Of a DNA stretch of 64,000 nt, positions 44,963 to 53,521 are shown in pieces. This stretch comes from JACMLD01 sp044227095 (GTDB taxonomy: Bacteria > Bacteroidota > Bacteroidia > Chitinophagales > Chitinophagaceae). The notes beneath the pieces were generated by a model. That model was not told where the DNA came from and ran no database searches. It saw only the letters and a list, made by a program, of their open reading frames with translations. The stretch covers positions 3,844,001-3,908,000 of the forward strand of contig JBGAFV010000001.1 of assembly GCA_044227095.1 (NCBI GenBank), written 5' to 3'. The number at the start of each line of letters is the position of its first letter. Position 1 is the first letter of the stretch. The translations under genes and the position numbers were made by a program.

Positions 44963-45002
44963 TAAGTCGGGAGGGTCGGCGGTTCGACCCCGTCAACTCC
45001 CA
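44935..45002 (+). pseudogene. Chimeric partial tRNA-Val copy
   Basis: D-loop bases (AGTTGGTTTAGA) and everything from the variable loop to the 3' acceptor match tRNA-Val. The 5' acceptor strand is absent, since upstream bases cannot pair with AACTCCC. The anticodon arm is replaced by a perfect hairpin CCCGACT-GATA-AGTCGGG (44954-44971). It cannot form a functional tRNA. Confidence 0.85.
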
Positions 45003-45037
45003 CAACAACCTCACAGCAATGTGGGGTTTTTTGTTTT
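44971..45037 (+). repeat. 67-bp direct repeat, right copy
   Basis: Same sequence as 44625-44691, including T arm, 3' acceptor strand and the terminator at 45009-45032. Confidence 0.92.
45009..45036 (+). terminator. Duplicated tRNA-Val terminator
   Basis: Same hairpin and T-run as at 44663, here ending the GIY-YIG/tRNA remnant. Confidence 0.8.
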
Positions 45038-45072
45038 GAATGAATTGTTTACCTGTAAATATTAATACAATA

Positions 45073-45105
45073 AAAAACCTCACCAATTAGCGAGGTTTTT
45101 ATTTT
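45073..45105. terminator. Bidirectional terminator
   Basis: AAAAACCTC (45073-45081) pairs with GAGGTTTTT (45092-45100) around a 10-base loop, just beyond the 3' end of the minus-strand gene at 45134. Confidence 0.8.
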
Positions 45106-45133
45106 AAATCAACTTATAAACAATCAATTTTTA

Positions 45134-45592
45134 TTATTTCAACAAACTCAATGCACTTTCCCATGCTGGTTTCTGACTTGTAAAACTGCTTGATAAAGCT
45201 TCTGGTTTTAATCCGCCAGAAAGATTTTTAAGCAAACCGCTTGCACTTGCCATTGTTTTTGCTGTGCTGGCTGCAGATATCAGGCTCTGTACATTAAAAC
45301 CACTTTTAAACATGCTGGGTTTAATACCACCAGCAAGCGATGCAACACTTGAGGCCATACCTGCTGCATCAGTTACTTTGCTCGCTTTTGAAAGCCATCC
45401 GGTTTTTTGACCGGCAAATGCAGTTGTTAATGCAGATGTATTGATAGCACTTCCAAATTGAGAAAGCAATTTGCCTGCACTTGATGTTGTGGCTGCAGTA
45501 GCATCTGCTTTAGCTTTATTAAGATCGGGAACCTGTGCTTGCGCAGTAACAAATAATGCGGTAACCAGCGATAAGCAAATAATTTTTTTCAT
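45134..45592 (-). CDS. Secreted alanine/serine-rich protein with internal repeats
   Basis: A 152-residue protein with a signal peptide (KKIICLSLVTALFVTAQAQ). The mature part is rich in alanine, serine, lysine and glycine, and contains about three degenerate repeats of roughly 40 residues: SALTTAFAGQKTGWLSKA, KPSMFKSGFNVQSLISAA and KPEALSSSFTSQKPAWESAL, with GG linkers between them. I recognise no family. The helical, low-complexity composition suggests a periplasmic or surface protein. It is transcribed alone, with terminators on its 3' side. Confidence 0.7.
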   Translation of the reverse strand: MKKIICLSLVTALFVTAQAQVPDLNKAKADATAATTSSAGKLLSQFGSAINTSALTTAFAGQKTGWLSKASKVTDAAGMASSVASLAGGIKPSMFKSGFNVQSLISAASTAKTMASASGLLKNLSGGLKPEALSSSFTSQKPAWESALSLLK

Positions 45593-45727
45593 TTTGATAA
45601 ATTTTATTGGTAAATGTTGAACAGCAAAAATATGCTTTTTTCCGGCGATGGAGAGTTGTGCTATTAAAGAAATTAAGCCACTAGAATTAATTCGTATGGA
45701 AAATAATACTTAGTTCATCTAAGAAAA

Positions 45728-46414
45728 ATGAAAAAGAAAACCATAATCTACCTGCCGGGTATTATAAGCATAATTGGGTTGCCTGTTTTATTGTTTTTCT
45801 GGGGGCCACAGGATCCGGTTAAACAAAATTGTGTAGCATTAACACTGCGTTCGGATGAAAGTAATACGGATAGTAAAACGCAGAAGAGTGGAGATGACTT
45901 GCTGCAACATAAAAAAATAGTACGATTGGATCTCGATGATTTTGTCTGGAATGAACAATCTCAATATGTGTTCAACCAAAAGATGGCTTTTATAAGCCGG
46001 GAAATTGAACGGATAAAATTTGCAAACGACACTGATGCGGTTGTAAAAGTAAGCTTTGGCAATCAAAATAATTTAAATAGCGTTGTTTTCGTTTTGAATA
46101 AGGCAATCCTGTACGGAGTTGATAAATATGAATTCTCCGGTAACGATCTTTATTTGTTTCTGAATAAAGAAGTTAAACCACTTTATTCTACCATTCAGTT
46201 TACTCCAGCAACCATTGCAAAATGGAAAAATACAAAGATGGGTTTTCAATACAAGCTTAGTTCTATAAAGCAGGAGTTTGCCTTCTTATTTTACAGGCAG
46301 CGTCAAAATGTAATTGTTACGCTTGGCTTTCTAGTCCTAATTGTATTACCGGGCATTATGACAATCAGGAGATATTTTATCAAACTAACAAACTTTGCAT
46401 ATACGTTCTCATAG
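45728..46414 (+). CDS. Hypothetical protein with N- and C-terminal membrane segments
   Basis: A 228-residue protein with a membrane helix near the N-terminus (IIYLPGIISIIGLPVLLFFW), an alpha-beta domain of about 150 residues facing the periplasm (ISREIERIKFANDTDAVVKVSFG, VVFVLNKAILYG) and a second helix near the C-terminus (VIVTLGFLVLIVLPGIMTI). The central domain has a loose likeness to ExbD-type folds, which I would not press. It is followed after 15 bp by the YdcF-like gene, probably in one operon. Function unknown. Confidence 0.7.
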   Translation: MKKKTIIYLPGIISIIGLPVLLFFWGPQDPVKQNCVALTLRSDESNTDSKTQKSGDDLLQHKKIVRLDLDDFVWNEQSQYVFNQKMAFISREIERIKFANDTDAVVKVSFGNQNNLNSVVFVLNKAILYGVDKYEFSGNDLYLFLNKEVKPLYSTIQFTPATIAKWKNTKMGFQYKLSSIKQEFAFLFYRQRQNVIVTLGFLVLIVLPGIMTIRRYFIKLTNFAYTFS

Positions 46415-46429
46415 TGCATGTTTTATTGA

Positions 46430-47047
46430 ATGAGTTTTTTATTTTTACTAATGCTTCAAAAAAATAGAAAGCCGTTCAAACGCAAATGGTTCAAAAGAAT
46501 TGCAGTCTTCCTTTTGCTTTGGCTAGTTATTCATGTAATTTATATTAGCATAGACGGGTTGAATGATTATAAAGGAAAAGCGGATGTAGCTATTATACTT
46601 GGTAATGCTGTGTATGCTGATGGAAGGTTGTCTTCATGGTTGCAGGGCAGGGTAGATAAAGCGCTTGAATTATATAAGCAGGGGAGGGTTAAAAAAATAT
46701 TTGCCAGCGGTGGAATTAGCAAAGACGATGGCGGTTACCCGGAAGGCGATGCGATGAAGCAATATTTAATACAGCATGGCGTACCAGCAGATGATATTAT
46801 TGCTGATAACCTGGGACAGAATACTTTTTTAACTGCAAAAAATTTTATTGAGTGGAATAAAAACTATCATTATACTTCGGCAATTGCAGTGTCGCAATTT
46901 TATCATATCACCCGCACTAAATATATCATTCGCAAGCTTGGCTTTACAAACGTGTACAATGCCGCTTCTAACAAATATTCATCTAAAGATATTATCGGCA
47001 CGTTAAGAGAAGTGCCGGCATTTTATAAATATGTGCTGGTGTACTGA
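46430..47047 (+). CDS. YdcF/SanA family (DUF218) protein
   Basis: A 205-residue protein with one N-terminal membrane helix (FKRIAVFLLLWLVIHVIYISI) and a DUF218 domain: DVAIILGNAVYADGRLSSWL, RVKKIFASGGISKDDGGYPE (GG and E conserved) and NTFLTAKN. This is the SanA/YdcF family, whose members affect envelope permeability (SanA, vancomycin sensitivity) through an unknown step; the domain binds a nucleotide or similar compound. It follows the previous hypothetical gene by 15 bp. Confidence 0.87.
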   Translation: MSFLFLLMLQKNRKPFKRKWFKRIAVFLLLWLVIHVIYISIDGLNDYKGKADVAIILGNAVYADGRLSSWLQGRVDKALELYKQGRVKKIFASGGISKDDGGYPEGDAMKQYLIQHGVPADDIIADNLGQNTFLTAKNFIEWNKNYHYTSAIAVSQFYHITRTKYIIRKLGFTNVYNAASNKYSSKDIIGTLREVPAFYKYVLVY

Positions 47048-47162
47048 TTGTCTGAACCAGGATTTATAGGATTAACAGGATAAAATAGCTACCCTTATTT
47101 GTCTGGCGTACTCTTTTAGGTTGATCGATTGAAAGGACTATGAACTCACGACTTTTTACAAA

Positions 47163-48191
47163 CTACATCTTCCTAATCGAAGATTCCTGCACATCCAAAG
47201 TAGTTTTCAGTTTTATGGTAGTATATTTTTCTTCAGCTTTTTTGCTTTCTATTAATTCTATTAACAATTCAGCAGCATTTTGTCCAATAGAAAAAGTAGG
47301 TTGAGATACTGTTGTTAGAGAAGGATTAAGATAGGGTGTAAGAGAATTATCAGCAAAGCCTGCCAATGCTACATCCTCCGGCACTTTTAAATTCATCTCT
47401 TTTAAAACTTTTACACTCACCATAGACAAACGCTCTATAGAAGAAAAAATAGCATTGGGGCGTTTTTTATTTTGCACCAGTTTTATTATTTCCTTTTTCA
47501 TATTTTCTTCACCAAAATTGCAATAAACAATCCATTCTTTCTTTATTGGTATCTTATGCGCTTTAAGCGCATCGAGATAGCCATTAAGCCTGTTTTGTGT
47601 AATGGTAAGTTGTTTCGAAATGGTTAAATGCGCAATGCGTTTATATCCCTGCTCTATAAGATGGCTGGTAGCATCAAATGCGCCTTTATAATCATCTACT
47701 ACCACCTTATGTGTTTTCAAATCATTGCTAACACGGTCAAACATCACAACAGGTATTCCTCTTTCAATCATTTCACGCAGGTGATCAACATTGTTTGTTT
47801 CATTGGAAATGGTAATCAGCAAACCGTCTATCCTTCGAGAAGCAAGCAATCTTGTGTTGAGTACTTCAATATCAATTTTTTCATGGCTTTGCGAAATCAA
47901 AACATTATAACCCATTTTAAAAGCAATGTCTTCTATGCCGGCAATTACAGCTGCGCAATAGTTATTGGCAATTTCCTGAACAATTACCCCTATAACTTTT
48001 GTTTTTTTATCTCTTAATGAAAGCGCAATAGGATTGGGACTGTAAGCCACTTCCTGTGCAACAGAGAGCACCAGCCTTCTTGTTTCATCGCTTATGTCAG
48101 TGCTTCCGCGTAATGCACGTGATACGGTTGATACTGAAATTTTTAATCTTTTAGCAATATCTTTTATCGTTACCTGGTGAGGACCGGTCAT
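47163..48191 (-). CDS. LacI family transcriptional regulator
   Basis: A 342-residue regulator. An N-terminal helix-turn-helix (VTIKDIAKRLKISVSTVSRALRG, residues 7-29) with the hinge helix (NPIALSLRDKKTKVIGVIV) is followed by a periplasmic-binding-type sugar-sensing domain (DGLLITISNE, VVMFDRVSNDL, GLPEDVALAGFADNSLTPYL-type C-terminus). It is divergent from the oxidoreductase/SusCD locus, and a perfect LacI-type palindrome lies 153 bp upstream of its ATG, so it most likely controls that locus and perhaps itself. The inducer is presumably a product of the imported sugar. Confidence 0.92.
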   Translation of the reverse strand: MTGPHQVTIKDIAKRLKISVSTVSRALRGSTDISDETRRLVLSVAQEVAYSPNPIALSLRDKKTKVIGVIVQEIANNYCAAVIAGIEDIAFKMGYNVLISQSHEKIDIEVLNTRLLASRRIDGLLITISNETNNVDHLREMIERGIPVVMFDRVSNDLKTHKVVVDDYKGAFDATSHLIEQGYKRIAHLTISKQLTITQNRLNGYLDALKAHKIPIKKEWIVYCNFGEENMKKEIIKLVQNKKRPNAIFSSIERLSMVSVKVLKEMNLKVPEDVALAGFADNSLTPYLNPSLTTVSQPTFSIGQNAAELLIELIESKKAEEKYTTIKLKTTLDVQESSIRKM

Positions 48192-48736
48192 AGCCTGTTG
48201 ATTGTTTTGTGTATCTCGTTAGAATTACTGCACTTGCTCTGTAGTGCATAGTACAACCTTTTAGACAAATTTGTGTATTCTTAACCGTAAATTAAATAAT
48301 TTGAAAAAAAACAGACCTTTTAGTACAGATAATTTTATGCAAACGTTACCGGTAACGAGTTCGGAAACGCGGCTTTTGTTTCTATTGTATAGCCTGTTGG
48401 CAGAGAAACCTCCTTTACATAATTTTAATTAGCACAAAGATATTTGTGTTATAACATTGTTTTTCTGACGATTGATTAAACCAAATTGCTGCTATGAATA
48501 AAGGATGGTCATTCTTTAGTATTCGTTATGGAATAAAACGATGCCTGGTTGATGCGTGTGCCCCTTTAGATCCCCACTCATTTCATTATAGTTTTTATCA
48601 ACTTTCAAAAAGCAGGTATGCAATTAACCTGGTCAGTAAAAAAACATCAATAGGAATTATCTGTCACAACCTTGCTGCTTTTAGTTATAATGTTTTTAAT
48701 AGTAAAGATTAAACCAGTTTCAATAAGTGTATCACC
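48192..48736. other. Divergent regulatory region, 545 bp
   Basis: Contains the LacI-type operator at 48344-48357. A 72-codon frame at 48494-48712 (MNKGWSFFSIRYG...) has no family or coding signature and is not called. The rest is AT-rich leader sequence. Confidence 0.5.
48344..48357. promoter_or_regulatory. LacI-family operator, perfect 14-bp palindrome
   Basis: CGTTACCGGTAACG (seven-base half-sites around a central CG) fits LacI-family sites. It lies 153 bp from the lacI-type ATG and 380 bp from the ThuA gene, so it can serve both directions. Confidence 0.7.
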
Positions 48737-49564
48737 ATGAGTAAACTGATAGGAATTCTTTTTCTTTTCCTTTTAATGGCTTGTTCATCTTCAAAACAAT
48801 CCACGGGAGTGCATACAAATGCTATCGACTGGAAAAAAGTTCGTGTGCTTGTGTATTCAAAAAATGGGAAAGGATATGTTCACGATAATATCGCATCTGG
48901 CATTGCATCTGTAAAGCAGCTGGGCGTGCAATATGGTTTTGCAGTTGATGTGTCAGATAACCCGGCAGATTTTAATGATGCCAACCTGAAAAAATACAAT
49001 GCCCTGATTTTTAATAATACCAATAATGGGGTTTTTGATACAGATGAGCAAAAGCTTGCGCTGATGCATTATATACAGGCAGGCGGTGGTTTTGTAGGCC
49101 TGCATTCTGCTACGGGCACAGAAAGAAGTTGGGCATGGTTTAAAAGAATGATTGGCGCTACTTTTCAACGCCATGCCAAACATCAGCCTTTTACAGAAAT
49201 AATTATTGACAAAACAAACCCGTCTACTGCTTTTTTGCCCCGCACATGGGAGCAAAACGATGAGTGTTATTTTTTTAAAGAAGTAAACCCCGATTTGCAT
49301 GTGCTGATAGCGCATAATTTGTCTACATTGGATGATAAAGACAAACCAGATTTTTACGGTGCATCATCGCCTTCTGTTTGGTGCCATGAGTTTGATGGCG
49401 GAAGGGAATGGTATACATCACTCGGCCACGACAGTACAACTTATTTTAAACCAGATTTTCAAAAACATATTCTCGGTGGAATAGAATGGGTAATAGGAGA
49501 GAACAGGCCGCTCGATTACAGTAAAGCACATGCCAAAACGCCTGAAGATCCTTTGCCTTATTAA
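48737..49564 (+). CDS. ThuA domain lipoprotein (trehalose-utilisation-like)
   Basis: A 275-residue protein with a lipobox (LIGILFLFLLMACSSS) and a ThuA domain: VRVLVYSKNGKGYVHDNIAS, HYIQAGGGFVGLHSATGTE and VWCHEFDGGREWYTSLGHDS, the class I glutamine amidotransferase-like fold. In rhizobia ThuA works with the Gfo/Idh/MocA enzyme ThuB in conversion of disaccharides to 3-keto forms; the same pairing is seen here, with the next gene encoding a Gfo/Idh/MocA protein only 48 bp away. The lipobox places it in the envelope. Its own reaction is not established. Confidence 0.87.
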   Translation: MSKLIGILFLFLLMACSSSKQSTGVHTNAIDWKKVRVLVYSKNGKGYVHDNIASGIASVKQLGVQYGFAVDVSDNPADFNDANLKKYNALIFNNTNNGVFDTDEQKLALMHYIQAGGGFVGLHSATGTERSWAWFKRMIGATFQRHAKHQPFTEIIIDKTNPSTAFLPRTWEQNDECYFFKEVNPDLHVLIAHNLSTLDDKDKPDFYGASSPSVWCHEFDGGREWYTSLGHDSTTYFKPDFQKHILGGIEWVIGENRPLDYSKAHAKTPEDPLPY

Positions 49565-49612
49565 GTGAAATCACAATTTGCATAATCTCACTATAAAACA
49601 AACCAGCAAATC

Positions 49613-51049
49613 ATGAGCAAGAAGAAAATCAAATCAGCAAACACAAGAAGGGAATTTCTCAAAAACAGCATTGCAGGCACACTTGGTGCCACAGCGCTGA
49701 GCGGTTTCCCTGCTATTGTGCCGGCAAGTGTATTTGGAAAGTATGCACCCAGTAAGCGCATAAACGTTGGCGTTATAGGAACAGGAAGGATAGGGCGTGA
49801 ATGGGATATGCCTGGTACTATAAAGTTCGATCAGGCGAGGATGCTTGCAGTTTGCGATCTTGATAAAAACAGGGTGGCAGCAGCTCAAAAATGGGTGAAC
49901 GATTATTATGCTAAAAAGAATAACGGCAATTACAGTGGTACAAAAACGTATGAACATTACGAAGAACTGCTGGCAGATAAAGACATTGATGCGGTAATTA
50001 TTTCAACGCCGGATCACTGGCATGTTATACCTGCTATACATGCGGTGCGTGCAGGAAAAGATGTGTACATGGAAAAGCCTGCATCGCTTAGCATAAGCGA
50101 AGGCCGTATTCTTAGTGATGAATCAAATAAAGCAGGCCGCATTTTCCAGATTGGCAGCCAGCAACGTTCTATGCCGCAGTTTAAAAAAGCTTGTGAACTG
50201 GTTCGCAACGGGCGAATTGGCAAGCTGCATACCATTTATGTTGGTTTACCAGTGGATGATCCCAAACAAAGTACAGTAGAAAAAGAAATGCCTGTACCAG
50301 CCAATCTTAATTACGAAAAATGGTTAGGCTCTACGCCTTATGTTCCTTATACTGAAAAGTTGGTTCACCCGCAAGATGGTACATTTTCAAGACCAGGCTG
50401 GTTGCGCTGTGCACAGTTTGGTGCGGGCATGATTACAGGTTGGGGTGCCCATCATTTTGATATTGCCAACTGGGGCATGGGAACTGAATATACCGGCCCA
50501 ATAGAAATTTCAGGAACAGCAGACTGGCCGGCAGAAGAAGCTTTGTGGGATGTGCATGGGAATTTTAAAACAGAAACTTTATTCGCAAATGGGGTATTAG
50601 TAAAAGCAAGCAATGAATATCCTAATGGTGTAAGGTTTGAAGGATCAGAAGGATGGATATTTGTAACTCGCGGCAATTATTCTGCAACAGCATCAGACCC
50701 TACCGCCAAAAGCGCTAATACAAAAGCTTTGGATGCAAGCGATCCAAAAATTCTTACATCAGTTATTGGGCCAGATGAAATACATCTTATAGACAGTGCC
50801 GAACATCACGAAAACTGGCTTAACAGCATCATTACCCGTGAACCCAATATTGCACCAATAGAAGTTGGACACCGTGCATGTACAGTATGCTTGCTAAACC
50901 ATACTGTAATGAAACTGAAAAGAAAGTTGTATTGGGATCCGCTGAAAGAACGGTTTAAAAACGATGATGAAGCAAATGCAATGCTTACAAGAAGTCAGCG
51001 CTGGCCTTACCAGATAAACAAGGAGTTTAATGTAGCGACGAGGGTTTAG
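49613..51049 (+). CDS. Gfo/Idh/MocA oxidoreductase with Tat-like signal
   Basis: A 478-residue protein. A Tat-like signal (TRREFLKNSIAGTLGATALS) is followed by an NAD-binding GTGRIG motif (about 57-62), the STPDHWHV block and EKP (VYMEKPASLS), then the substrate domain with the conserved end LNHTVMKLKRKLYWDP. Related enzymes oxidise or reduce sugars, some in 3-keto-glycoside pathways, and some are GH109-like. It follows the ThuA gene by 48 bp in the LacI-controlled locus. A heptamer array overlaps its end. Confidence 0.87.
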   Translation: MSKKKIKSANTRREFLKNSIAGTLGATALSGFPAIVPASVFGKYAPSKRINVGVIGTGRIGREWDMPGTIKFDQARMLAVCDLDKNRVAAAQKWVNDYYAKKNNGNYSGTKTYEHYEELLADKDIDAVIISTPDHWHVIPAIHAVRAGKDVYMEKPASLSISEGRILSDESNKAGRIFQIGSQQRSMPQFKKACELVRNGRIGKLHTIYVGLPVDDPKQSTVEKEMPVPANLNYEKWLGSTPYVPYTEKLVHPQDGTFSRPGWLRCAQFGAGMITGWGAHHFDIANWGMGTEYTGPIEISGTADWPAEEALWDVHGNFKTETLFANGVLVKASNEYPNGVRFEGSEGWIFVTRGNYSATASDPTAKSANTKALDASDPKILTSVIGPDEIHLIDSAEHHENWLNSIITREPNIAPIEVGHRACTVCLLNHTVMKLKRKLYWDPLKERFKNDDEANAMLTRSQRWPYQINKEFNVATRV

Positions 51050-51103
51050 TCGTAAGTCTGTAATCGGTAGTCGATAGTCAGTTTATAGTTCGGTAGTTTG
51101 ATA
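51048..51103. repeat. TTTAGTC/AGTCGAT heptamer array
   Basis: 7-bp-period units (TTAGTCGTAAGTCTG, GTAGTCGATAGTCAG, TTATAGTTCGGTAG) start at the stop of the preceding gene. Same family as 7.99 and 60.18 kb. Confidence 0.65.
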
Positions 51104-51187
51104 ATTCTGTATGCTAAAATGCTTTACAGATTATTACTACTTCTGCGGAGGAATTAAAAATCTTTACACTATTACTAATATTTAAAC

Positions 51188-52588
51188 ATGAGATTGTATT
51201 GTTTCTATTTACTGAGTTTTATAATGGCAATAATAAATATGGGTTGTAACTCTTCGGATAATGCCAACAAAATTGGCGTGGTTACAGATAGTGCGTCTGT
51301 TAGGCTTATTACGATGGACCCGGGACATTTTCATGCTGCATTGGTTCAGAAGTCTATGTCTGAAGGCATAGATTCTGTTGTAAATGTTTATGCACCAGAA
51401 GGGCCGGAATTGCAATCGCACCTGGATTTGATTAAACAATACAACGAAAGGGCAGAGGCGCCAACTCATTGGGTTGAAAAAATTTATACCGGCAATGATT
51501 TTCTTGAAAAAATGATTGCAGAAAAGAAAGGAAATGTAATTGTATTGGCTGGCAACAACCTCCGTAAAACACAATACATAACCAAATCTGTAGCGGCCGG
51601 AATAAATGTTTTAAGCGATAAGCCGATGGCCATTACCCCTGCAAACTTTACTGAACTTGAAAATGATTTTTCTGTTGCAGCAAAAAATAAAGTATTACTC
51701 TATGATATAATGACAGAGCGTTCGGAAGTTACCAACCAGTTACAGAGGGAGTTTTCGCAAATTCCTGAAGTGTTTGGCACTTTAACAACAGGTACAGATA
51801 AAGCTCCCGCTGTTACCATTGAAAGCGTACATTATTTCTACAAATTTGTTTCTGGCAAGGCCCTTACAAGGCCATCATGGTTTTTTGATCCTTCACAACA
51901 AGGTGAAGCAATTGCGGATGTAGGCACGCATTTGATTGATTTGGTACAGTGGGCGTGCTTCCCCAATACCGCTATTGATTACAAAAAAGATATTGTAATA
52001 AGCAATGCCCGCTTGTGGAATACACCAGTTACACTTTCACAATTTGCAGCCGTAACAAAAAAAGACAGTTTCCCCGATTTTCTTAAACCGTATGTAAAAA
52101 CAGACAGCATTCTTCAAACACATGGTAATGGAGAGATTGATTATACGCTTAAAGGCATTCATATAAAACTTATTGCTCGTTGGGATTATAAAGCACCAGA
52201 AGGCAGCGGCGACACGCATTATTGCCTAATGAAAGGCTCACTTGCCAATCTTGAAATAAAACAGGGACAGGCAGAAAATTACAAACCCACATTGTATATC
52301 ATGCCTGCAAAAAGCAATGCAGCGTATGATAGCAGCTTGCAGAAAGCTGTTGAGAAGATAAATGCAAACTATCCGGGTGTTACCGTAGAAAAATCTGGTA
52401 ATGGATGGAAGGTGGTCATTCCCGATAAATTTAAAGTAGGGCACGAAGCACATTTTGCACAGGTAATGCAACGATATCTCCAATACCTCAAAGATGGTCA
52501 TTTGCCAGAATGGGAAGTGCCCGGCATGATAGCAAAATATTACACCGCTACAAAAGCATTGGAACTTGCAGGTAATAAAAAACAGTAA
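51188..52588 (+). CDS. Gfo/Idh/MocA-type oxidoreductase lipoprotein
   Basis: A 466-residue protein with a lipobox (YLLSFIMAIINMGCNSS). The oxidoreductase core shows DPGHFHAALVQ, the NAD-domain end VLSDKPMAITP (an EKP-like loop reading DKP) and a long C-terminal domain of the 'putative oxidoreductase C-terminal' type (DVGTHLIDLVQW, DGHLPEWEVPGMIAKYYTATKALE). The glycine-rich nucleotide motif is atypical, so cofactor binding may differ from its neighbours. It lies 138 bp after the Tat-type homologue and 12 bp before the SDR gene, in the same locus. Likely envelope sugar enzyme. Confidence 0.8.
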   Translation: MRLYCFYLLSFIMAIINMGCNSSDNANKIGVVTDSASVRLITMDPGHFHAALVQKSMSEGIDSVVNVYAPEGPELQSHLDLIKQYNERAEAPTHWVEKIYTGNDFLEKMIAEKKGNVIVLAGNNLRKTQYITKSVAAGINVLSDKPMAITPANFTELENDFSVAAKNKVLLYDIMTERSEVTNQLQREFSQIPEVFGTLTTGTDKAPAVTIESVHYFYKFVSGKALTRPSWFFDPSQQGEAIADVGTHLIDLVQWACFPNTAIDYKKDIVISNARLWNTPVTLSQFAAVTKKDSFPDFLKPYVKTDSILQTHGNGEIDYTLKGIHIKLIARWDYKAPEGSGDTHYCLMKGSLANLEIKQGQAENYKPTLYIMPAKSNAAYDSSLQKAVEKINANYPGVTVEKSGNGWKVVIPDKFKVGHEAHFAQVMQRYLQYLKDGHLPEWEVPGMIAKYYTATKALELAGNKKQ

Positions 52589-52600
52589 AACAAATAATTA

Positions 52601-53365
52601 ATGGCAGAGCAATCATTTTTCGATTTAACAGGAAAAAAAGCAATAGTTACAGGCGGTGGTAAAGGATTGGGCCTTGCAATTACTTCCGCATTAATAAGAG
52701 CTGGCGCAGACGTACATATTACCGGAAGAGATGAAGCAGCATTAAAACAGACAGTAGCAGATTTAGGAAGCAAATGTTCTTATTCTGTATTTGATTTGGC
52801 TGTATTGGATAAGATACCGGCATTTACAGAAGACCTTGACAGGAAGTTTGGTACTGCAGACATACTGGTAAACAATGCAGGCATTAATCTTAAAAAAGAT
52901 TTTGTTGAATTGACAGACGAAGAGTTTGACAGAATTATTAAAACAAATCAATATGCTGTGTTTGCATTTACCAGGGAAATAGCTAAGAAAATGATACCAG
53001 GTGGTACAGGATCAATTGTGATGATCAGTTCGATGGCTTCTCAATATGGTATTCCAAAAGTGGTAGCTTATAGTGCATCCAAATCTGCAGTAGAAGGAAT
53101 GACAAGGGCCATTGCAGTTGAATTATCCCCATTGGGCATTCGCGTTAATTGCATTGCACCTGGTTTTATAGAAACGGAAATGTCTGCAAAAGCATTGAAC
53201 AATGATAAGGAACGTAAACAAAAAGTATTGAGCAGAACACCAATGGCAAAACTTGGTAAGCCTGCAGATATAGGCAATGCAGTTGTATATCTCTGTTCAG
53301 ACGAAGCGTCTTATGTAACAGGTGTGATATTGCCGGTTGATGGTGGAAATTCAATTGGATTTTAA
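52601..53365 (+). CDS. SDR family oxidoreductase (gluconate 5-dehydrogenase-like)
   Basis: A 254-residue classical short-chain dehydrogenase: TGGGKGLG at 17-24 binds NAD(P), NNAG at 91-94, catalytic serine in MISSMASQYG (about 143), and Y157-x3-K161 in AYSASKSA. The end AVVYLCSDEASYVTGVILPVDGG is the typical C-terminus of the FabG/gluconate 5-dehydrogenase branch. It has no signal peptide and works in the cytoplasm, probably reducing or oxidising a keto-sugar made by the locus. The gene begins 12 bp after the lipoprotein oxidoreductase. Confidence 0.9.
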   Translation: MAEQSFFDLTGKKAIVTGGGKGLGLAITSALIRAGADVHITGRDEAALKQTVADLGSKCSYSVFDLAVLDKIPAFTEDLDRKFGTADILVNNAGINLKKDFVELTDEEFDRIIKTNQYAVFAFTREIAKKMIPGGTGSIVMISSMASQYGIPKVVAYSASKSAVEGMTRAIAVELSPLGIRVNCIAPGFIETEMSAKALNNDKERKQKVLSRTPMAKLGKPADIGNAVVYLCSDEASYVTGVILPVDGGNSIGF

Positions 53366-53521
53366 AAAGAGCAACAATTCATTTGTTTTTCAAAAAATAA
53401 TAAAACGATTTTTTTTAGCTGATAATTTTTAACCTAAAATCTTAAAACAATATGATGAGATAGCACAAACTACCACCAACATTACCAAAAACAAAAAATC
53501 TTAACTAACAAAACTTGCTTT

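Noticed and set aside
44935..45002. Second functional tRNA (GAT-like loop suggests Ile)
   Set aside because: No 5' acceptor strand pairs with AACTCCC, and the loop of the hairpin is GATA with a 7-bp stem, which does not form a normal anticodon arm.
48494..48712. 72-codon frame between lacI-type gene and ThuA gene
   Set aside because: Composition is unlike neighbouring proteins and there is no domain or helix pattern; the region is regulatory.
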